Source: a bacterium (GTDB lineage Bacteria; SM23-81; DAOVCL01). From it: DNA of 64,000 nucleotides. Shown here piece after piece: positions 34,199 through 43,567 of this stretch. The stretch covers positions 1 through 64,000 of the forward strand of contig JAOZPP010000003.1 in assembly GCA_029932675.1 (NCBI GenBank). Reading direction: 5' to 3'. The notes below the pieces were generated by a model. That model was not told the origin of the DNA. It made no database searches and saw nothing but the letters and a program-made list of their open reading frames with translations. A program made the translations under genes and the position numbers. Position 1 is the first letter of the stretch. The number at the start of each line of letters is the position of its first letter.

Positions 34199-34567
34199 GG
34201 ATCTCTTCCATCCCTTATTTGTTCAAGAGAAGAAAATCTTAGCTTGCCTCAGGATTTTTATGGGTATTGGATACAGTTTCTTAATTGGACAGTTTTTCTT
34301 TTATGTTGTTGGGCTCTAGCAGTAATTAAATAAATATACTTATTTTCTTTCTCTAACTCAGCTTTTAAATTACTATTCTTTCCCAATATCGATTGGCATA
34401 TTATTCCTTTTGGGTCATTCAACTTCTCTTGTGAGAGGTTACCCTTTTTCTCACCAAAAATGGGGAGTTTTATCGCCTACCTCAATCTGTGGCGGAGACT
34501 CCCCTTTACCCTCTAAGTGGCTAAATAAATTTTTGCGCTCATAACTATCCCACTGCCAGCCACAGTT
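34199..34567. other. AT-rich spacer with one clear hairpin, no gene
   Basis: AT-rich gap between the PorV-like gene and the nrdD glycyl-radical peptide. The only structure seen is the hairpin at 34462-34504, listed separately. No tRNA-like cloverleaf or riboswitch was recognised. Confidence 0.5.
34462..34504 (-). terminator. Probable terminator of the acc-nrdD operon
   Basis: On the minus strand GGGGAGT (34504-34498) pairs with ACTCCCC (34468-34462), with an inner CGCC/GGCG pairing, and is followed by ATTTTTGG. It lies ~64 nt after the stop of the last operon gene. Long and slightly internal-looped, so moderate confidence. Confidence 0.5.
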
Positions 34568-34738
34568 TTATTTCAGCTTAAATGGTTTCCTCTCCTCAAA
34601 TTCCTGCTGTTTTCCTAAATTCCAGTTGGCCACTGGACGATAGTAACCCACTACCCTACTGTAAACCTCGCAAGGGACCTTCTTCACTATTCTGCTTGTT
34701 GTCCGCAGTTCCTTTTCCTTCTTTACTTGGGTTTCCAT
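34568..34738 (-). CDS. nrdD: Class III ribonucleotide reductase glycyl-radical C-terminal peptide (separate ORF)
   Basis: 56 residues from ATG 34738, one base after the nrdD body stop (a TTG at 34750 would also open this frame). It contains CEVYSRVVGYYRPVANW and LGKQQEFEER, the glycyl-radical loop of NrdD; the radical glycine would be Gly31 and the preceding Cys is Cys23. The nrdD body ends just before where this segment should be. So the radical-bearing domain is made as a free peptide that must dock onto the body, or the pair is one gene broken by a frame change. Small stand-alone proteins of this type do occur in other bacteria in my recollection, which favours a true split. Confidence 0.82.
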   Translation of the reverse strand: METQVKKEKELRTTSRIVKKVPCEVYSRVVGYYRPVANWNLGKQQEFEERKPFKLK

Positions 34739-34739
34739 T

Positions 34740-36848
34740 TTAAGTTCCAACCTCCTCTAAGGTCTCCACCCCATATCTCTCCAGTTCCTCTGGGGTATGT
34801 TCATAGGGACAAAACTGATGTTCCCCGGGGATGTAGCCGTGGACAGGACAAATGCTGAAGGTGGGGGTGATGGTGAAATAGGGAAGCTTGAAGTTCTCCG
34901 CTATCTTCCTCACCAAGAGCTTGCACATCTGAGGGTCATCTATTTTTTCTCCCACATAGCAATGAAAGACAGTTCCCCCCGTATAGATCGTTTGCAGGGG
35001 GTCCTGCAGGCTCAGGGCCTCAAAGAGGTCTTCTGTATAGCCAACAGGCAGTTGGGAGGAGTTGGTATAATAGGGCTCCTCATCCCCCTGGGTGAAGATG
35101 TCGGCATATTGTTCCCTGTCTATGCGGGCTAACCTATAGGAAGTCCCTTCCGCTGGAGTAGCCTCTAAGTTGTAGAGGTTGCCAGTCTCCTCGGAGAAAC
35201 GGGATAGTTGTTGGCGCATAAATTGAAGGGTCTGGATGGCGAAGTCCCTCCCCTTTGGGTTGCCGATGTTTACCCCCAAGAGGTTAACCGCGGCTTCGTT
35301 CAATCCCACAACTCCGATGGTGGAAAAATGGTTGGCCCACCAGCTACCGAAGTTCTCCTTAATCGCCTCTAAGTATACCTTGGAATAGGGATAGAGGCCC
35401 TCTTCTGTAAAGCGCTCCAAGACCTTTCTCTTCACCTCTAAGCTTACCTTAGCTATCTCCATAAGGTCTAAGAGTCGGTCAAAGAATTCCTCTTCTGTCG
35501 AGGAGAGATATCCCAAACGGGGAAGGTTGATCGTGACCACTCCAATGCTCCCGGTAAGGGGATTGGCCCCGAAGAGGCCACCTCCTCGATAGGTGGCCCT
35601 CTCCCTTTTCTGAGATGAGGAAGAGAGCTTGAGGGAGAGGAGATCCCCCCTCTTGCGGAGCTCCCTGTTATCCAACCTTAATCGGCAGCACATAGAGCGG
35701 GCGTCATCCGGATTCATATCGGAGTTGATAAAATTGGAGAAGTAAGGGGTCCCATACTTGGCGGTCATCTCCCAGAGCCTATTTAACTTGGGGTTATCCC
35801 AGTGGAAGTCCTTGGTGATGTTGTAGGTAGGAATGGGGAAGGTGAATACCCTCCCCTTGGCGTCTCCCTCCATCATCAGCTCGCAGAATACTGAATTGAA
35901 GAGATCCATCTCCTCCTGAAACTCACCATATACCTCCTTTTGGGGATTACCCCCAATGATAACTGGCTCATCCCGTAGGCTACTTGGTGGTTCCAAGTCC
36001 ATAGTGATGTTAGTGAAGGGGGTTTGAAAGCCTGTGCGGGTGGGGATGTTTACGTTGAAGAGGAACTCCTGCATCTCCTGTTTTAACTCCCGGTAGTCAA
36101 GCTGATCATAACGGATGAAGGGGGCCAAGAGGGTGTCGAAGTTGGAAAATGCTTGGGCTCCGGCAGCTTCCCCCTGAAGGGTATAGAAGAAGTTGACCAC
36201 TTGCCCCAAGGCAGCCCTCAGGTGTTTGGGAGGCTTACTCTCCGTCTTCCCCACAACTCCGCCCAGACCGCGGCGCAGAAGGTCCTGGAGGTCCCAACCA
36301 CAGCAGTAAACGGAGAGGAGACCCAGGTCATGGATATGGAAATCCCCTCGGCTATGGGCCTCTCTCACCTCCTGGGGATATATCCTCTCCAACCAATATT
36401 GGGCAGTGACCAAGGAGGTGATGTGGTTGTTCAGCCCTTGGAGGGAGTAGCTCATATTGGAGTTTTCCCTCACCCTCCAGTCCTCCTTTGAGAGGTAGCG
36501 ATCGACTATATTGAGGGCTTCAGAGAAGAGCGCACGGGCGTGCCTGAGCTTGGCATGTTGTTCCCGATAGAGTATATAGGCCTTAGCAACCTCGGCCTTT
36601 CCTCTCTCGATGAGCACCTTCTCCACTAAGTCCTGCACATTCTCTACGGTGGGGATTCGTCCATCCTTGTAGATAACTTCTAAAACGGTGACGACCTGAT
36701 GGGTGACCTTAGCTGCCTCCTGGGGTTCAAATGCCTTTACCGACTTCATCGCCTTGGAGATAGCTTCTCTGATCTTTTCGCTGTTAAAACGGCTCAGCCG
36801 GCCATCCCTCTTACGGATGAACTGAATCGTAGAATCAATCTCTTTCAT
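34740..36848 (-). CDS. nrdD: Anaerobic (class III) ribonucleoside-triphosphate reductase, catalytic body
   Basis: ATG 36848 is chosen: GGAGGGTG sits 4 nt before it and the ATP-cone begins right after ([18 protein letters not shown]). 702 residues. N-terminal ATP-cone (~1-95) for allosteric control, then the ten-strand barrel with [30 protein letters not shown] and [15 protein letters not shown]. The C-terminus has a half zinc site ([20 protein letters not shown]) and then stops before the glycyl-radical loop, which is encoded by the next ORF. Makes dNTPs without oxygen; needs an NrdG activase, not found in this window. It overlaps accC by 14 nt. Confidence 0.95.
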   Translation of the reverse strand: MKEIDSTIQFIRKRDGRLSRFNSEKIREAISKAMKSVKAFEPQEAAKVTHQVVTVLEVIYKDGRIPTVENVQDLVEKVLIERGKAEVAKAYILYREQHAKLRHARALFSEALNIVDRYLSKEDWRVRENSNMSYSLQGLNNHITSLVTAQYWLERIYPQEVREAHSRGDFHIHDLGLLSVYCCGWDLQDLLRRGLGGVVGKTESKPPKHLRAALGQVVNFFYTLQGEAAGAQAFSNFDTLLAPFIRYDQLDYRELKQEMQEFLFNVNIPTRTGFQTPFTNITMDLEPPSSLRDEPVIIGGNPQKEVYGEFQEEMDLFNSVFCELMMEGDAKGRVFTFPIPTYNITKDFHWDNPKLNRLWEMTAKYGTPYFSNFINSDMNPDDARSMCCRLRLDNRELRKRGDLLSLKLSSSSQKRERATYRGGGLFGANPLTGSIGVVTINLPRLGYLSSTEEEFFDRLLDLMEIAKVSLEVKRKVLERFTEEGLYPYSKVYLEAIKENFGSWWANHFSTIGVVGLNEAAVNLLGVNIGNPKGRDFAIQTLQFMRQQLSRFSEETGNLYNLEATPAEGTSYRLARIDREQYADIFTQGDEEPYYTNSSQLPVGYTEDLFEALSLQDPLQTIYTGGTVFHCYVGEKIDDPQMCKLLVRKIAENFKLPYFTITPTFSICPVHGYIPGEHQFCPYEHTPEELERYGVETLEEVGT

Positions 36849-38190
36849 TGGCACCCTCCAACCTCTCCACAAAGGAGGTATCAAAATCCCCTTTAACGAA
36901 ATCTTGGTCCATTAAGACCTTCTGATGGAAGGGGATAGTGGTTTTTACCCCCTCAACTATGAACTCCTCCAGGGCCCTCCTCATCCTCACAATTGCCTCC
37001 TCCCTCGTCCCCCCATAGGCGATGAGTTTGGCCAGCATCGAATCATAATAGGGGGGAATGATATACTGGGCATAGGCGTGGGTATCCACCCTTATCCCTG
37101 GCCCACCCGGTATGTGAAAACTGGTTATCTCCCCCGGAGAAGGCCTGAACCCGTTGGCAGGATCTTCTGCATTTATCCTGCACTCAATGGCATGTCCTTT
37201 GAGGTTGATCTCTTCCTGAGCAAAGCTTAGGGGTTCACCAGAGGCAATCTTTATCTGTTCCTTGACCAGGTCCACCCCACTCACCTGTTCAGTGACCGGA
37301 TGCTCCACTTGGATTCTGGTGTTCATCTCCATAAAGTAAAAATTGCCCTCCGCATCGAGAAGAAACTCTACCGTTCCTGCCCCTTTATACCTTACCGCCC
37401 TTGCTGCCTTTACCGCAGTCTTCCCCATCTTCTCCCGCAGCTTAGGGGTCACCGCAGGTGAAGGGGATTCTTCAACCAGTTTCTGATGTCTCCTCTGGAT
37501 GGAGCACTCCCTCTCCCCTAAATGGATGACTTCACCCTCGCCATCGCCCAAGATCTGCACCTCCACATGCCGGGGATGTTCAATGATCTTCTCCAAGTAG
37601 ACCTCTGGGTCTCCAAAGGCTGCCTTGGCCTCCGTACGGGTTATCTCAAAGGCCCTGCGCAGTTCCCACTCATCCCTTACTATTCTCATCCCTTTCCCCC
37701 CTCCCCCTGAGCGGGCCTTTACCATAACCGGGAATCCAATCCCCCGGGCTAGCTTCACCGCCTCCTCCAAGTCTCCTACCACTCCGTCTGAGCCAGGGAT
37801 TACCGGAACCCCTGCCCTCTTCATCGCCTCCTTAGCATAGGCCTTGTCACCCATCTTCCTGATCATCTCCGAGGTGGGGCCAATGAAGGTAATCCCCACC
37901 GACTCACATATCTCCGCAAAGTTGGGGTTCTCGGCTAAAAATCCATACCCGGGGTGAATGGCATCTGCATTTGTTACCTCGGCAGCGCTGATGATCCTCC
38001 GGGGATCGAGATAGCTCTTCTCCGCTGGTGGGGGGCCAATGCAGACATCCTCATCGGCAAAGCGGACATGTAAGCTATGGAGATCGGCCTGGGAATAGAC
38101 GGCAATCGTCCTTATCCCCAATTCCTTACAGGCGTAGATGATTCTCAGGGCAATCTCGCCCCGATTGGCGATCAGGACCTTAGAGAACAA
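36835..38190 (-). CDS. accC: Acetyl-CoA carboxylase, biotin carboxylase subunit
   Basis: 451 residues, usual length. N-terminal [27 protein letters not shown]-grasp region with [48 protein letters not shown], and the [15 protein letters not shown] block. Carboxylates the biotin on AccB using ATP and bicarbonate, the first step of fatty-acid synthesis. accB lies two genes upstream in the same operon, with pilT inserted between, which is not the usual direct accB-accC order. accA and accD are not in the window. Confidence 0.97.
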   Translation of the reverse strand: MFSKVLIANRGEIALRIIYACKELGIRTIAVYSQADLHSLHVRFADEDVCIGPPPAEKSYLDPRRIISAAEVTNADAIHPGYGFLAENPNFAEICESVGITFIGPTSEMIRKMGDKAYAKEAMKRAGVPVIPGSDGVVGDLEEAVKLARGIGFPVMVKARSGGGGKGMRIVRDEWELRRAFEITRTEAKAAFGDPEVYLEKIIEHPRHVEVQILGDGEGEVIHLGERECSIQRRHQKLVEESPSPAVTPKLREKMGKTAVKAARAVRYKGAGTVEFLLDAEGNFYFMEMNTRIQVEHPVTEQVSGVDLVKEQIKIASGEPLSFAQEEINLKGHAIECRINAEDPANGFRPSPGEITSFHIPGGPGIRVDTHAYAQYIIPPYYDSMLAKLIAYGGTREEAIVRMRRALEEFIVEGVKTTIPFHQKVLMDQDFVKGDFDTSFVERLEGANERD

Positions 38191-38192
38191 TT

Positions 38193-39326
38193 TTAGCTAA
38201 GGGATGGGGAATCTGCCCCCTCGCTTTTCTGAAACTCCGTCCATCTGCGGTCTGCTGCTCCGGTAATCCCCTTGACTTTGAGCTCGAAGTCATCTGGATT
38301 TGTGCTGTTGAGAAGGGCATCTGCGTAGGTGATTAACCCTTGCTGATAGAGCTTCATAATGGATTGATCAAAGGTTTGCATTCCATACTGGGTCTGACCT
38401 GCTTCCATTAGATCGATGATCTGTGGAGTCTTGAGGGGATCGATGAGATAGTCTCTGACCGATGCCGTGCTTACCAATACCTCTACTGCTGGAACCCTCC
38501 CTTTCCCATCGGCCATATTTAGGAGCCGCTGAGAGATGATCGCTTTGAGCACCCCGGAGAGCAGGAGCCTGATCTGTTGATGCTGATGAGGGGGGAAGAA
38601 GGAAATGATGCGGTTGATGGTCTCAATGGCATTCAATGTATGGAGGGTGGAGAGGACCAGGTGGCCGGTATCTGCGGCAGTCAAGGCGATGGACATCGTC
38701 TCCATATCCCTTATCTCCCCTAAAAGGATGACATCAGGGTCCTGTCTGAAGGCCTGCCTGAGAGCGGTGGCAAAGCCCTCGGTATCCCCCCCTAATTCCC
38801 TCTGGTAGATAATGCTCTTTTTGTTTATATGTACATACTCAATGGGATCTTCAATGGTCAAGATGTTTGCCCGGCGGATCTCGTTAATATGATCAACCAT
38901 AGAGGCCAAGGTAGTGGATTTTCCCGACCCCGTGGTTCCAGTAACTAAGATTAACCCCCTCTGTTCTTCGGCCAATTTCTTCACCACCTGAGGGAGGTTG
39001 AGCTCCTCAAAACTGGGGATGACCCGTTTCACTGCCCTGACGGCCATACCGGGAGTCCCCCTTTGATAATAGAGGTTTACCCGGAACCTTCCCAGCTTGG
39101 ATACGCTCAAGGCCAGATCGAGCTCCTTCCTTTTGTAAAAACCATCGCCTTGCTCCGGGCTCAGGGCCTGACCAATTATCTCCTTCATCCCCTCGAGGTC
39201 AACTGGGGGGGCATCCTTAAGGAAAAGCCTTCCATCTATGCGGAAGACCGGGGGCATCCCTACCCTGAGGTGAAGGTCTGAGGCCTTCTTTTCCAACATC
39301 TCCTGGAGTAACTCTCTTAAGTCCAT
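38193..39326 (-). CDS. pilT: Type IV pilus retraction ATPase PilT
   Basis: 377 residues. PAS-like N-terminal part ([18 protein letters not shown]), Walker A GTTGSGKS (130-137), Asp box [10 protein letters not shown], Walker B region [16 protein letters not shown], and the His box HLVLSTLHT. Powers pilus retraction and twitching. No other pilus genes are near. Its position between accB and accC with a 2-nt gap to accC makes it a co-transcribed intruder in the acetyl-CoA carboxylase operon. Confidence 0.95.
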   Translation of the reverse strand: MDLRELLQEMLEKKASDLHLRVGMPPVFRIDGRLFLKDAPPVDLEGMKEIIGQALSPEQGDGFYKRKELDLALSVSKLGRFRVNLYYQRGTPGMAVRAVKRVIPSFEELNLPQVVKKLAEEQRGLILVTGTTGSGKSTTLASMVDHINEIRRANILTIEDPIEYVHINKKSIIYQRELGGDTEGFATALRQAFRQDPDVILLGEIRDMETMSIALTAADTGHLVLSTLHTLNAIETINRIISFFPPHQHQQIRLLLSGVLKAIISQRLLNMADGKGRVPAVEVLVSTASVRDYLIDPLKTPQIIDLMEAGQTQYGMQTFDQSIMKLYQQGLITYADALLNSTNPDDFELKVKGITGAADRRWTEFQKSEGADSPSLS

Positions 39327-39358
39327 AATTGCCTTTGGTTTATCCTGAATATTTTGCT

Positions 39359-39823
39359 TTAAGTTGTTAACTCTACCAAGAAGAGGGGTTGGTCATACTC
39401 CACTGGATGGGCGTTCTCCACTAAGATCCTCACTATCCTCCCGGAAACTTCTGATTCGATCTCGTTCATCAGCTTCATTGCCTCTACAATACAGACCGTA
39501 TCCCCTTTCTTCACGATCTGGCCTTCCTCTACATAGGGTTCTGCCTCTGGAGCAGGGGCGCGGTAGAATGTGCCGACCATTGGTGATCTTATCTCATAAT
39601 GGTTCCCTTGGGGGCCCTCCTTAGGTTGGGCCTCTTCCTTATTGGCCACCTCCATCACCTGGGTGGGGCTGTGGTCTTCCCCCTGGGCTAAGGGGGTTTT
39701 CTCCTCCTTCTCCCTCCTTCGCCTGATAATCCTTACCTTAGTTCCCCACCTGGATAGCTCAAGCTCATCTATATTGCTCTCTTCCACCAATTTGACCAAT
39801 TTCCTCAACTTAGATTCGCGCAT
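39359..39823 (-). CDS. accB: Biotin carboxyl carrier protein of acetyl-CoA carboxylase
   Basis: 154 residues. N-terminal helix region (LRKLVKLVEESNIDELELS), a linker rich in Glu, Gln and Pro, and the biotinyl domain ~77-154 with SPMVGTFYRAPAPEAEPYVE and biotin-accepting Lys117 in VEAMKLMNE. Carries carboxybiotin from AccC to the carboxyltransferase. One base separates it from efp; the efp-accB pairing is common in bacteria. Confidence 0.96.
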   Translation of the reverse strand: MRESKLRKLVKLVEESNIDELELSRWGTKVRIIRRRREKEEKTPLAQGEDHSPTQVMEVANKEEAQPKEGPQGNHYEIRSPMVGTFYRAPAPEAEPYVEEGQIVKKGDTVCIVEAMKLMNEIESEVSGRIVRILVENAHPVEYDQPLFLVELTT

Positions 39824-39824
39824 C

Positions 39825-40382
39825 TTAGACCCTCTCTATATAGGTCCCCTCTCTGGTGTCCACCTTTACCCGATCCCCCCTTTGGACAAAGAGGGGGACC
39901 TGGATAGTGGCCCCAGTCTCCAACTTGGCCGGCTTCGTGCCCCCGGATACTGTATTCCCCCTCACTCCGGGTTCCGTTTCCACAACTTCCAGCTCAACAA
40001 AGATGGGCAGTTCAACTCCAATGGCTTCGTTGTTATGGGTCAAGACGGTAACCTCCGCGCCCTCCTTGAGGAAGGACTTCTCCCTTCCCAAGCCGGCTTC
40101 TGATATCGGCAACTGCTCATAGGTAGAGCTATCCATAAAGTAGTATAAACCTTCAGCGTGGTAAAGGTATTGCATGGGCCTCTTCTCCACCCTCGCCTCT
40201 TCAACCCGTTCCCCGGCCCGAAAGGTCTTCTCTAAGACACTTCCGTCGGAGAGCCTCTTCAGCTTTGTGCGCACAAAGGCCCCTCCCTTACCGGGTTTGA
40301 CGTGGAGAAACTCTACAATAGTGTAGAGATTGCCCTTTAAACTGATGACCATCCCATTCCTGAAATCAGCGGTGGTAGCCAT
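39825..40382 (-). CDS. efp: Elongation factor P
   Basis: 185 residues, the standard three-domain length. ATTADFRNGMVISLKGNLY opens the KOW-like domain; PGKGGAFVRTKLK gives the tip loop with Lys32 at the position modified in other bacteria; the OB domains follow and it ends GTYIERV. Rescues ribosomes stalled at proline runs. The operon's first gene has a very Pro-rich segment and might itself depend on EF-P (inference). The modification enzymes are not in the window. Confidence 0.97.
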   Translation of the reverse strand: MATTADFRNGMVISLKGNLYTIVEFLHVKPGKGGAFVRTKLKRLSDGSVLEKTFRAGERVEEARVEKRPMQYLYHAEGLYYFMDSSTYEQLPISEAGLGREKSFLKEGAEVTVLTHNNEAIGVELPIFVELEVVETEPGVRGNTVSGGTKPAKLETGATIQVPLFVQRGDRVKVDTREGTYIERV

Positions 40383-40391
40383 AGCTCAGCC

Positions 40392-41456
40392 TCACAGTTG
40401 AACCAGGTCTTTGGATAGATTCGTTAAGATCTCAGGGCCATCTCTTCTGATGACCACCATATCCTCAATCCTTATCCCTCCCCAGTTAGGGATGTAGACC
40501 CCTGGCTCGATGGTGATCACCATCCCCTCCTTGAGGACCGTCTCGCTTTGGGCCGATACCCGGGGTTCCTCATGGACTGAGATCCCTACCCCATGGCCCA
40601 GGGAGTGGCCGAAGTTGGAGCCATATCCTGCTTCCTCGATAACCTTGCGGGAGATCCCATCCAGTTCAGAGGCCTTAACCCCTGCCCTCGCCCTTTCCAA
40701 TCCAGCCTTCTGGGCCCGGTGCACCAACTGGTATATCCCCTTCTGCTTTTCATCGGGTTCCCCTAAGAAGATCGTGCGGGTGCAATCCGAGCAGTATCCC
40801 TGGTAGCTTGCGCCAAAATCGATTATCACCATCTCCCCGGCTCGGATCTCCTTTTCCGAGGCTAAACCATGGGGAAGGGCCGCCCGCCAACCCGAGGCCA
40901 CTATCGTTTCAAAGGAGGGTTTTTCCGCTCCCTTCTTCTTCATCTGGTAATCAAGCTCTGTGGCCATTTCCTTTTCCCTTACCCCCGGATGGATTAGGTT
41001 CAAGGTCTCCTGGAAGGCCTCATCGGCGATCCTGGCCGCTTCCCTCATCCTTTGAATCTCCTCTTCATCCTTGACCGACTTCAGGCCCTCTACCTTCCCC
41101 CTGCAGGGGATCAGATCGGCCCCTGGGAGAACCTCCTGCAACCTCTGATATCCATAGTAGGTAAGGTGTTCAGCCTCAAAACCTAACTTAAAACCATCGG
41201 TGAAGATCCCCAGTTTGGGAAGTTCGTCAAAGAGCCTCTTCTCCGCGATGACTATCTCCCACCCCTCTACCTCTTGGGCGGACTGTTCCTTATAACGGAA
41301 GTCGGTGATGAAGACCTTTCGCTGGGAGGTGACGAGGGCGGTTCCTGCCGAGCCAGAGAAACCAGTTAGCCAGTAGATGTTCGGAAGGGAGGTGATCAGA
41401 AATCCATCCGCCTCGTCCAGGGAATCGAGCAACATCCTTAACCTCTTAGCCCTCAT
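40392..41456 (-). CDS. Xaa-Pro peptidase, M24 family
   Basis: 354 residues. N-terminal creatinase-like domain (LLDSLDEADGFLITSLPNIYWLTGFSGS), C-terminal pita-bread fold with the metal ligands: Asp in IIDFGASYQG, Asp in CSDCTRT, His in GHSLGHGVGISVHE, Glu in TIEPGVYIP and Glu in GIRIEDMVV. A cytoplasmic aminopeptidase/dipeptidase acting on N-terminal X-Pro. It sits just before efp, a very common order. The ATG overlaps the stop region of the TPR gene by 11 nt. Confidence 0.94.
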   Translation of the reverse strand: MRAKRLRMLLDSLDEADGFLITSLPNIYWLTGFSGSAGTALVTSQRKVFITDFRYKEQSAQEVEGWEIVIAEKRLFDELPKLGIFTDGFKLGFEAEHLTYYGYQRLQEVLPGADLIPCRGKVEGLKSVKDEEEIQRMREAARIADEAFQETLNLIHPGVREKEMATELDYQMKKKGAEKPSFETIVASGWRAALPHGLASEKEIRAGEMVIIDFGASYQGYCSDCTRTIFLGEPDEKQKGIYQLVHRAQKAGLERARAGVKASELDGISRKVIEEAGYGSNFGHSLGHGVGISVHEEPRVSAQSETVLKEGMVITIEPGVYIPNWGGIRIEDMVVIRRDGPEILTNLSKDLVQL

Positions 41457-42573
41457 CTCCGGCCTCTTCCATTTGGTTCCTCAGCTCTTCGATCCTGTCC
41501 TTATACTCCTGGTTGTTTGGTTCTTTCTCCAAAAGCCTGGTGTAGACCTCCAGCGCCTTCTGGAGAAGGCCCTGTTTGCGATAGATCTCTGCTAAGGTAG
41601 GTGTCTCTATCCCGGCAAACTCACTCTCTAACCTCTCTATCCCCTCCTCCAAGCCCACAGAGGAAGCTTCCTCCTGGGCAGGGGTTTCCACCTCCTCTTC
41701 TTCCTGAGGAAGGCCTTCCTCTTTTAGGGGGGCGACCACCTCCGGTTGAGGGGGGGGAGCTTCTATTGGCCCAGGGGGGGGAGCTTCGGGCTCCGCTGCC
41801 TCCTGTGGGGGGGATTCGCCCTCAGAAGGCGGGATTTCTGGCTTCTCCTCTGCAGTCTCTACCCCTTCCGGGAGGGTTTCCCTCTGCGGGGGTTTTTCCT
41901 CCTCTTCAGGGGCCTCTATGGGCGGAGCTGGTGTGGGCTCTATAGTTGGTTGCTCTATACCCTCCTGGGGAGGGGCTTCCCTCGCCTCCTCCTCACCTTC
42001 CGGTGCAGGGACCTCCTCTTCCTCCAACTGCGGGGGCTCTGGGACAGCCTCCTCCTCTGCCGGGATCTCTAAGGGTTTCCCCTCCGCGACTTCCTCTACA
42101 GCTTTTTCCGCCTCCTCAGGGGGGGCCTCAATGGGTTCCAAGGGGGGAGGTTCGATTATAGGTTTCTCCTCTGCCAAAGGCTCCTGCGGTTCACTGACCT
42201 GTTTCGCCTCATATTCTTCCAAAAAACTTTTGGCCTTCCTATGAGAGGGCTCTATCTGGAGGATCTTTTGGGAGAGTTGCAGGGCCCTCTCCATATCCTC
42301 TTCCCTTTGGGCTATCTCCAATAGGCCCTGGAGGGCGCGGAGGTTCTCCCCCTCCGACTTCAACACCTCCTCCAACTTCCCCCTCGCCTCAGCAAACATC
42401 CCCTTGGTCAGATAAGCCTCCCCCAAGATGAGCTTGGCCTCCTGATAATGGGGGTATACCTCCAAGCCCTTCTTACAGATGGATATTGCCTTCTCCACAT
42501 CCCCCTCGGCCATGAACTTACCGGCCAATTTGGCAAATACCTGGAATCTATCGCTTAGGTCTGGACCAGCCAG
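41446..42573 (-). CDS. TPR protein with long Pro/Glu-rich segment, probable non-ATG start
   Basis: About 375 residues. Only one strong ribosome site exists (AAAAAGGAGG); the first codons after it are CCG-ATT-CTG, so CTG 42573 (6-nt spacing) or ATT 42576 is the likely start. A TTG at 42528 would cut into the first TPR helix (RFQVFAKLAGKFMAEGD). N-terminal TPRs cover ~10-125 (GDVEKAISICKKGLEVYPH; GEAYLTKGMFAEARGKLEEV; AQREEDMERALQLSQKI), then ~190 residues rich in Pro, Glu and Ala, and a C-terminal TPR (AEIYRKQGLLQKALEVYTRLLE). Probably a scaffold; the acidic middle should be disordered. First gene of the efp/acc operon. Confidence 0.8.
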   Translation of the reverse strand: MAGPDLSDRFQVFAKLAGKFMAEGDVEKAISICKKGLEVYPHYQEAKLILGEAYLTKGMFAEARGKLEEVLKSEGENLRALQGLLEIAQREEDMERALQLSQKILQIEPSHRKAKSFLEEYEAKQVSEPQEPLAEEKPIIEPPPLEPIEAPPEEAEKAVEEVAEGKPLEIPAEEEAVPEPPQLEEEEVPAPEGEEEAREAPPQEGIEQPTIEPTPAPPIEAPEEEEKPPQRETLPEGVETAEEKPEIPPSEGESPPQEAAEPEAPPPGPIEAPPPQPEVVAPLKEEGLPQEEEEVETPAQEEASSVGLEEGIERLESEFAGIETPTLAEIYRKQGLLQKALEVYTRLLEKEPNNQEYKDRIEELRNQMEEAGDEG

Positions 42574-42642
42574 AATCGGCCTCCTTTTTGATTCGGTAAT
42601 AATTAGTGAACCCCTTGCTCACATCGGCATTCAAGGGAGTTT

Positions 42643-42711
42643 CCTCCCCCTTGATGGGGGAGGACTAAGGGGAGGATGATTATAGAAGAGATTTGTAGGG
42701 ACAGTCTGTCC
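42643..42711 (-). repeat. Leader with CCTCCCCC hairpin and GGACAG palindrome
   Basis: CCTCCCCC (42643-42650) pairs with GGGGGAGG (42656-42663), 8 bp with loop TTGAT. GGACAG-T-CTGTCC (42699-42711) is a perfect palindrome. Both lie in the leader between the promoter and the TPR gene. The CCTCCCCCTTGATGGGGGAG phrase is a repeat type often seen in bacterial spacers, so a gene-specific role is doubtful. Confidence 0.55.
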
Positions 42712-42727
42712 GTTCCCCTTCTAAAAC

Positions 42728-42756
42728 ATAATAGCAAAGTAGCCTTTACCTGTCAA
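42728..42756 (-). promoter_or_regulatory. Promoter of the TPR-pepQ-efp-accB-pilT-accC-nrdD operon
   Basis: Minus strand: TTGACA (42756-42751), 17-nt spacer, TATTAT (42733-42728). The -35 lies inside the 3' end of rfaE2. All following minus-strand genes down to 34568 overlap or are a few bases to a few tens of bases apart, so one long transcript is likely. Confidence 0.75.
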
Positions 42757-43255
42757 GGGAACTTTTGAAAATTTTGTCCTTATCCGGGCAATATCTCTCC
42801 AAGATCCTTTGGATCAAACCCTTTGTGCTTTTCTCCTCCACGATCTTCACAGTCACCACCCGGCCACCTCTGCTCTCCACAACGTCCTTCCCCACTACAT
42901 CTTCTGGTTTCCAGTCCCCCCCCTTAACGATATAATCGGGTTGAAGAAGGGTGATTAACCGGTAAGGGGTCTCCTCATCAAAGATACAGACATAATCCAC
43001 CATCTCCAGGGAGGCGAGGATAGTTGCCCTCTCCCCTTGGGGAACTATTGGCCTCCTCTCCCCCTTAACCCTCCTCATCGAAGAATCGCTATTCAACCCA
43101 ACGATGAGGAAGTCCCCTAACTTCTTTGCCTCCCGCAGACAATGGATATGGCCTATATGAAGGAGATCAAAACAGCCATTGGTGAAGACTACCCTCTTGC
43201 CTTCCCATCGCTTCCTGGCCTCCAAGAGGTCCTTTAAACCAACTACTTCGCCCAT
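42746..43255 (-). CDS. rfaE2: D-glycero-beta-D-manno-heptose 1-phosphate adenylyltransferase (RfaE2-like)
   Basis: Start at ATG 43255 (TGGAGA just before); the frame from TTG 43288 adds 11 poorly supported residues. 169 residues. VVFTNGCFDLLHIGHIHCLREAKKLGD carries the HxGH nucleotidyltransferase motif; GLNSDSSMRRVKGERRPI and PDYIVKGGDWKPEDVVG are typical for the HldE C-terminal half. Transfers AMP to heptose-1-phosphate for ADP-heptose (LPS core) synthesis, so the organism likely has LPS. The separate heptose kinase is not here. Confidence 0.92.
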   Translation of the reverse strand: MGEVVGLKDLLEARKRWEGKRVVFTNGCFDLLHIGHIHCLREAKKLGDFLIVGLNSDSSMRRVKGERRPIVPQGERATILASLEMVDYVCIFDEETPYRLITLLQPDYIVKGGDWKPEDVVGKDVVESRGGRVVTVKIVEEKSTKGLIQRILERYCPDKDKIFKSSLDR

Positions 43256-43413
43256 TCTCCATACCAATGATTGATCGAGGAAAAACAACAGAATTGGGTT
43301 TTAGGTTGTCACCGATGGTCTTGTACGCCTGGGGATAATATTGCTCCCCTTGCCCCAAAAGTCAACCTCTTTTTCGGTAGGGGATAGGTAAGGATTCACA
43401 AAATTGGGTGGGA

Positions 43414-43441
43414 GAAAGAAAAAGGGGCTTGGGAAAGCCCC
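43414..43441 (-). terminator. Rho-independent terminator of the tRNA-fMet unit
   Basis: Minus strand: GGGGCTT (43441-43435) pairs with AAGCCCC (43430-43424), 4-nt loop, followed by TTTTTCTTT. It starts 12 nt after the tRNA 3' end. Very strong. Confidence 0.9.
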
Positions 43442-43452
43442 TGCAGGTTTAG

Positions 43453-43526
<74 letters not shown>

Positions 43527-43538
43527 ATGATTTATTTA

Positions 43539-43567
43539 AATATAAGGTCAATTTTCAGCCTTGTCAA
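43539..43567 (-). promoter_or_regulatory. tRNA-fMet promoter
   Basis: Minus strand: TTGACA (43567-43562), 17-nt spacer, TATATT (43544-43539). The -10 lies 12 nt before the tRNA 5' end; the -35 overlaps the end of the corC-like gene. Confidence 0.8.

Noticed and set aside
41601-42244. Several long plus-strand frames rich in Pro, Leu and Ser
   Set aside because: They are antisense to the Pro/Glu-rich middle of the TPR gene, where biased composition keeps all frames open.
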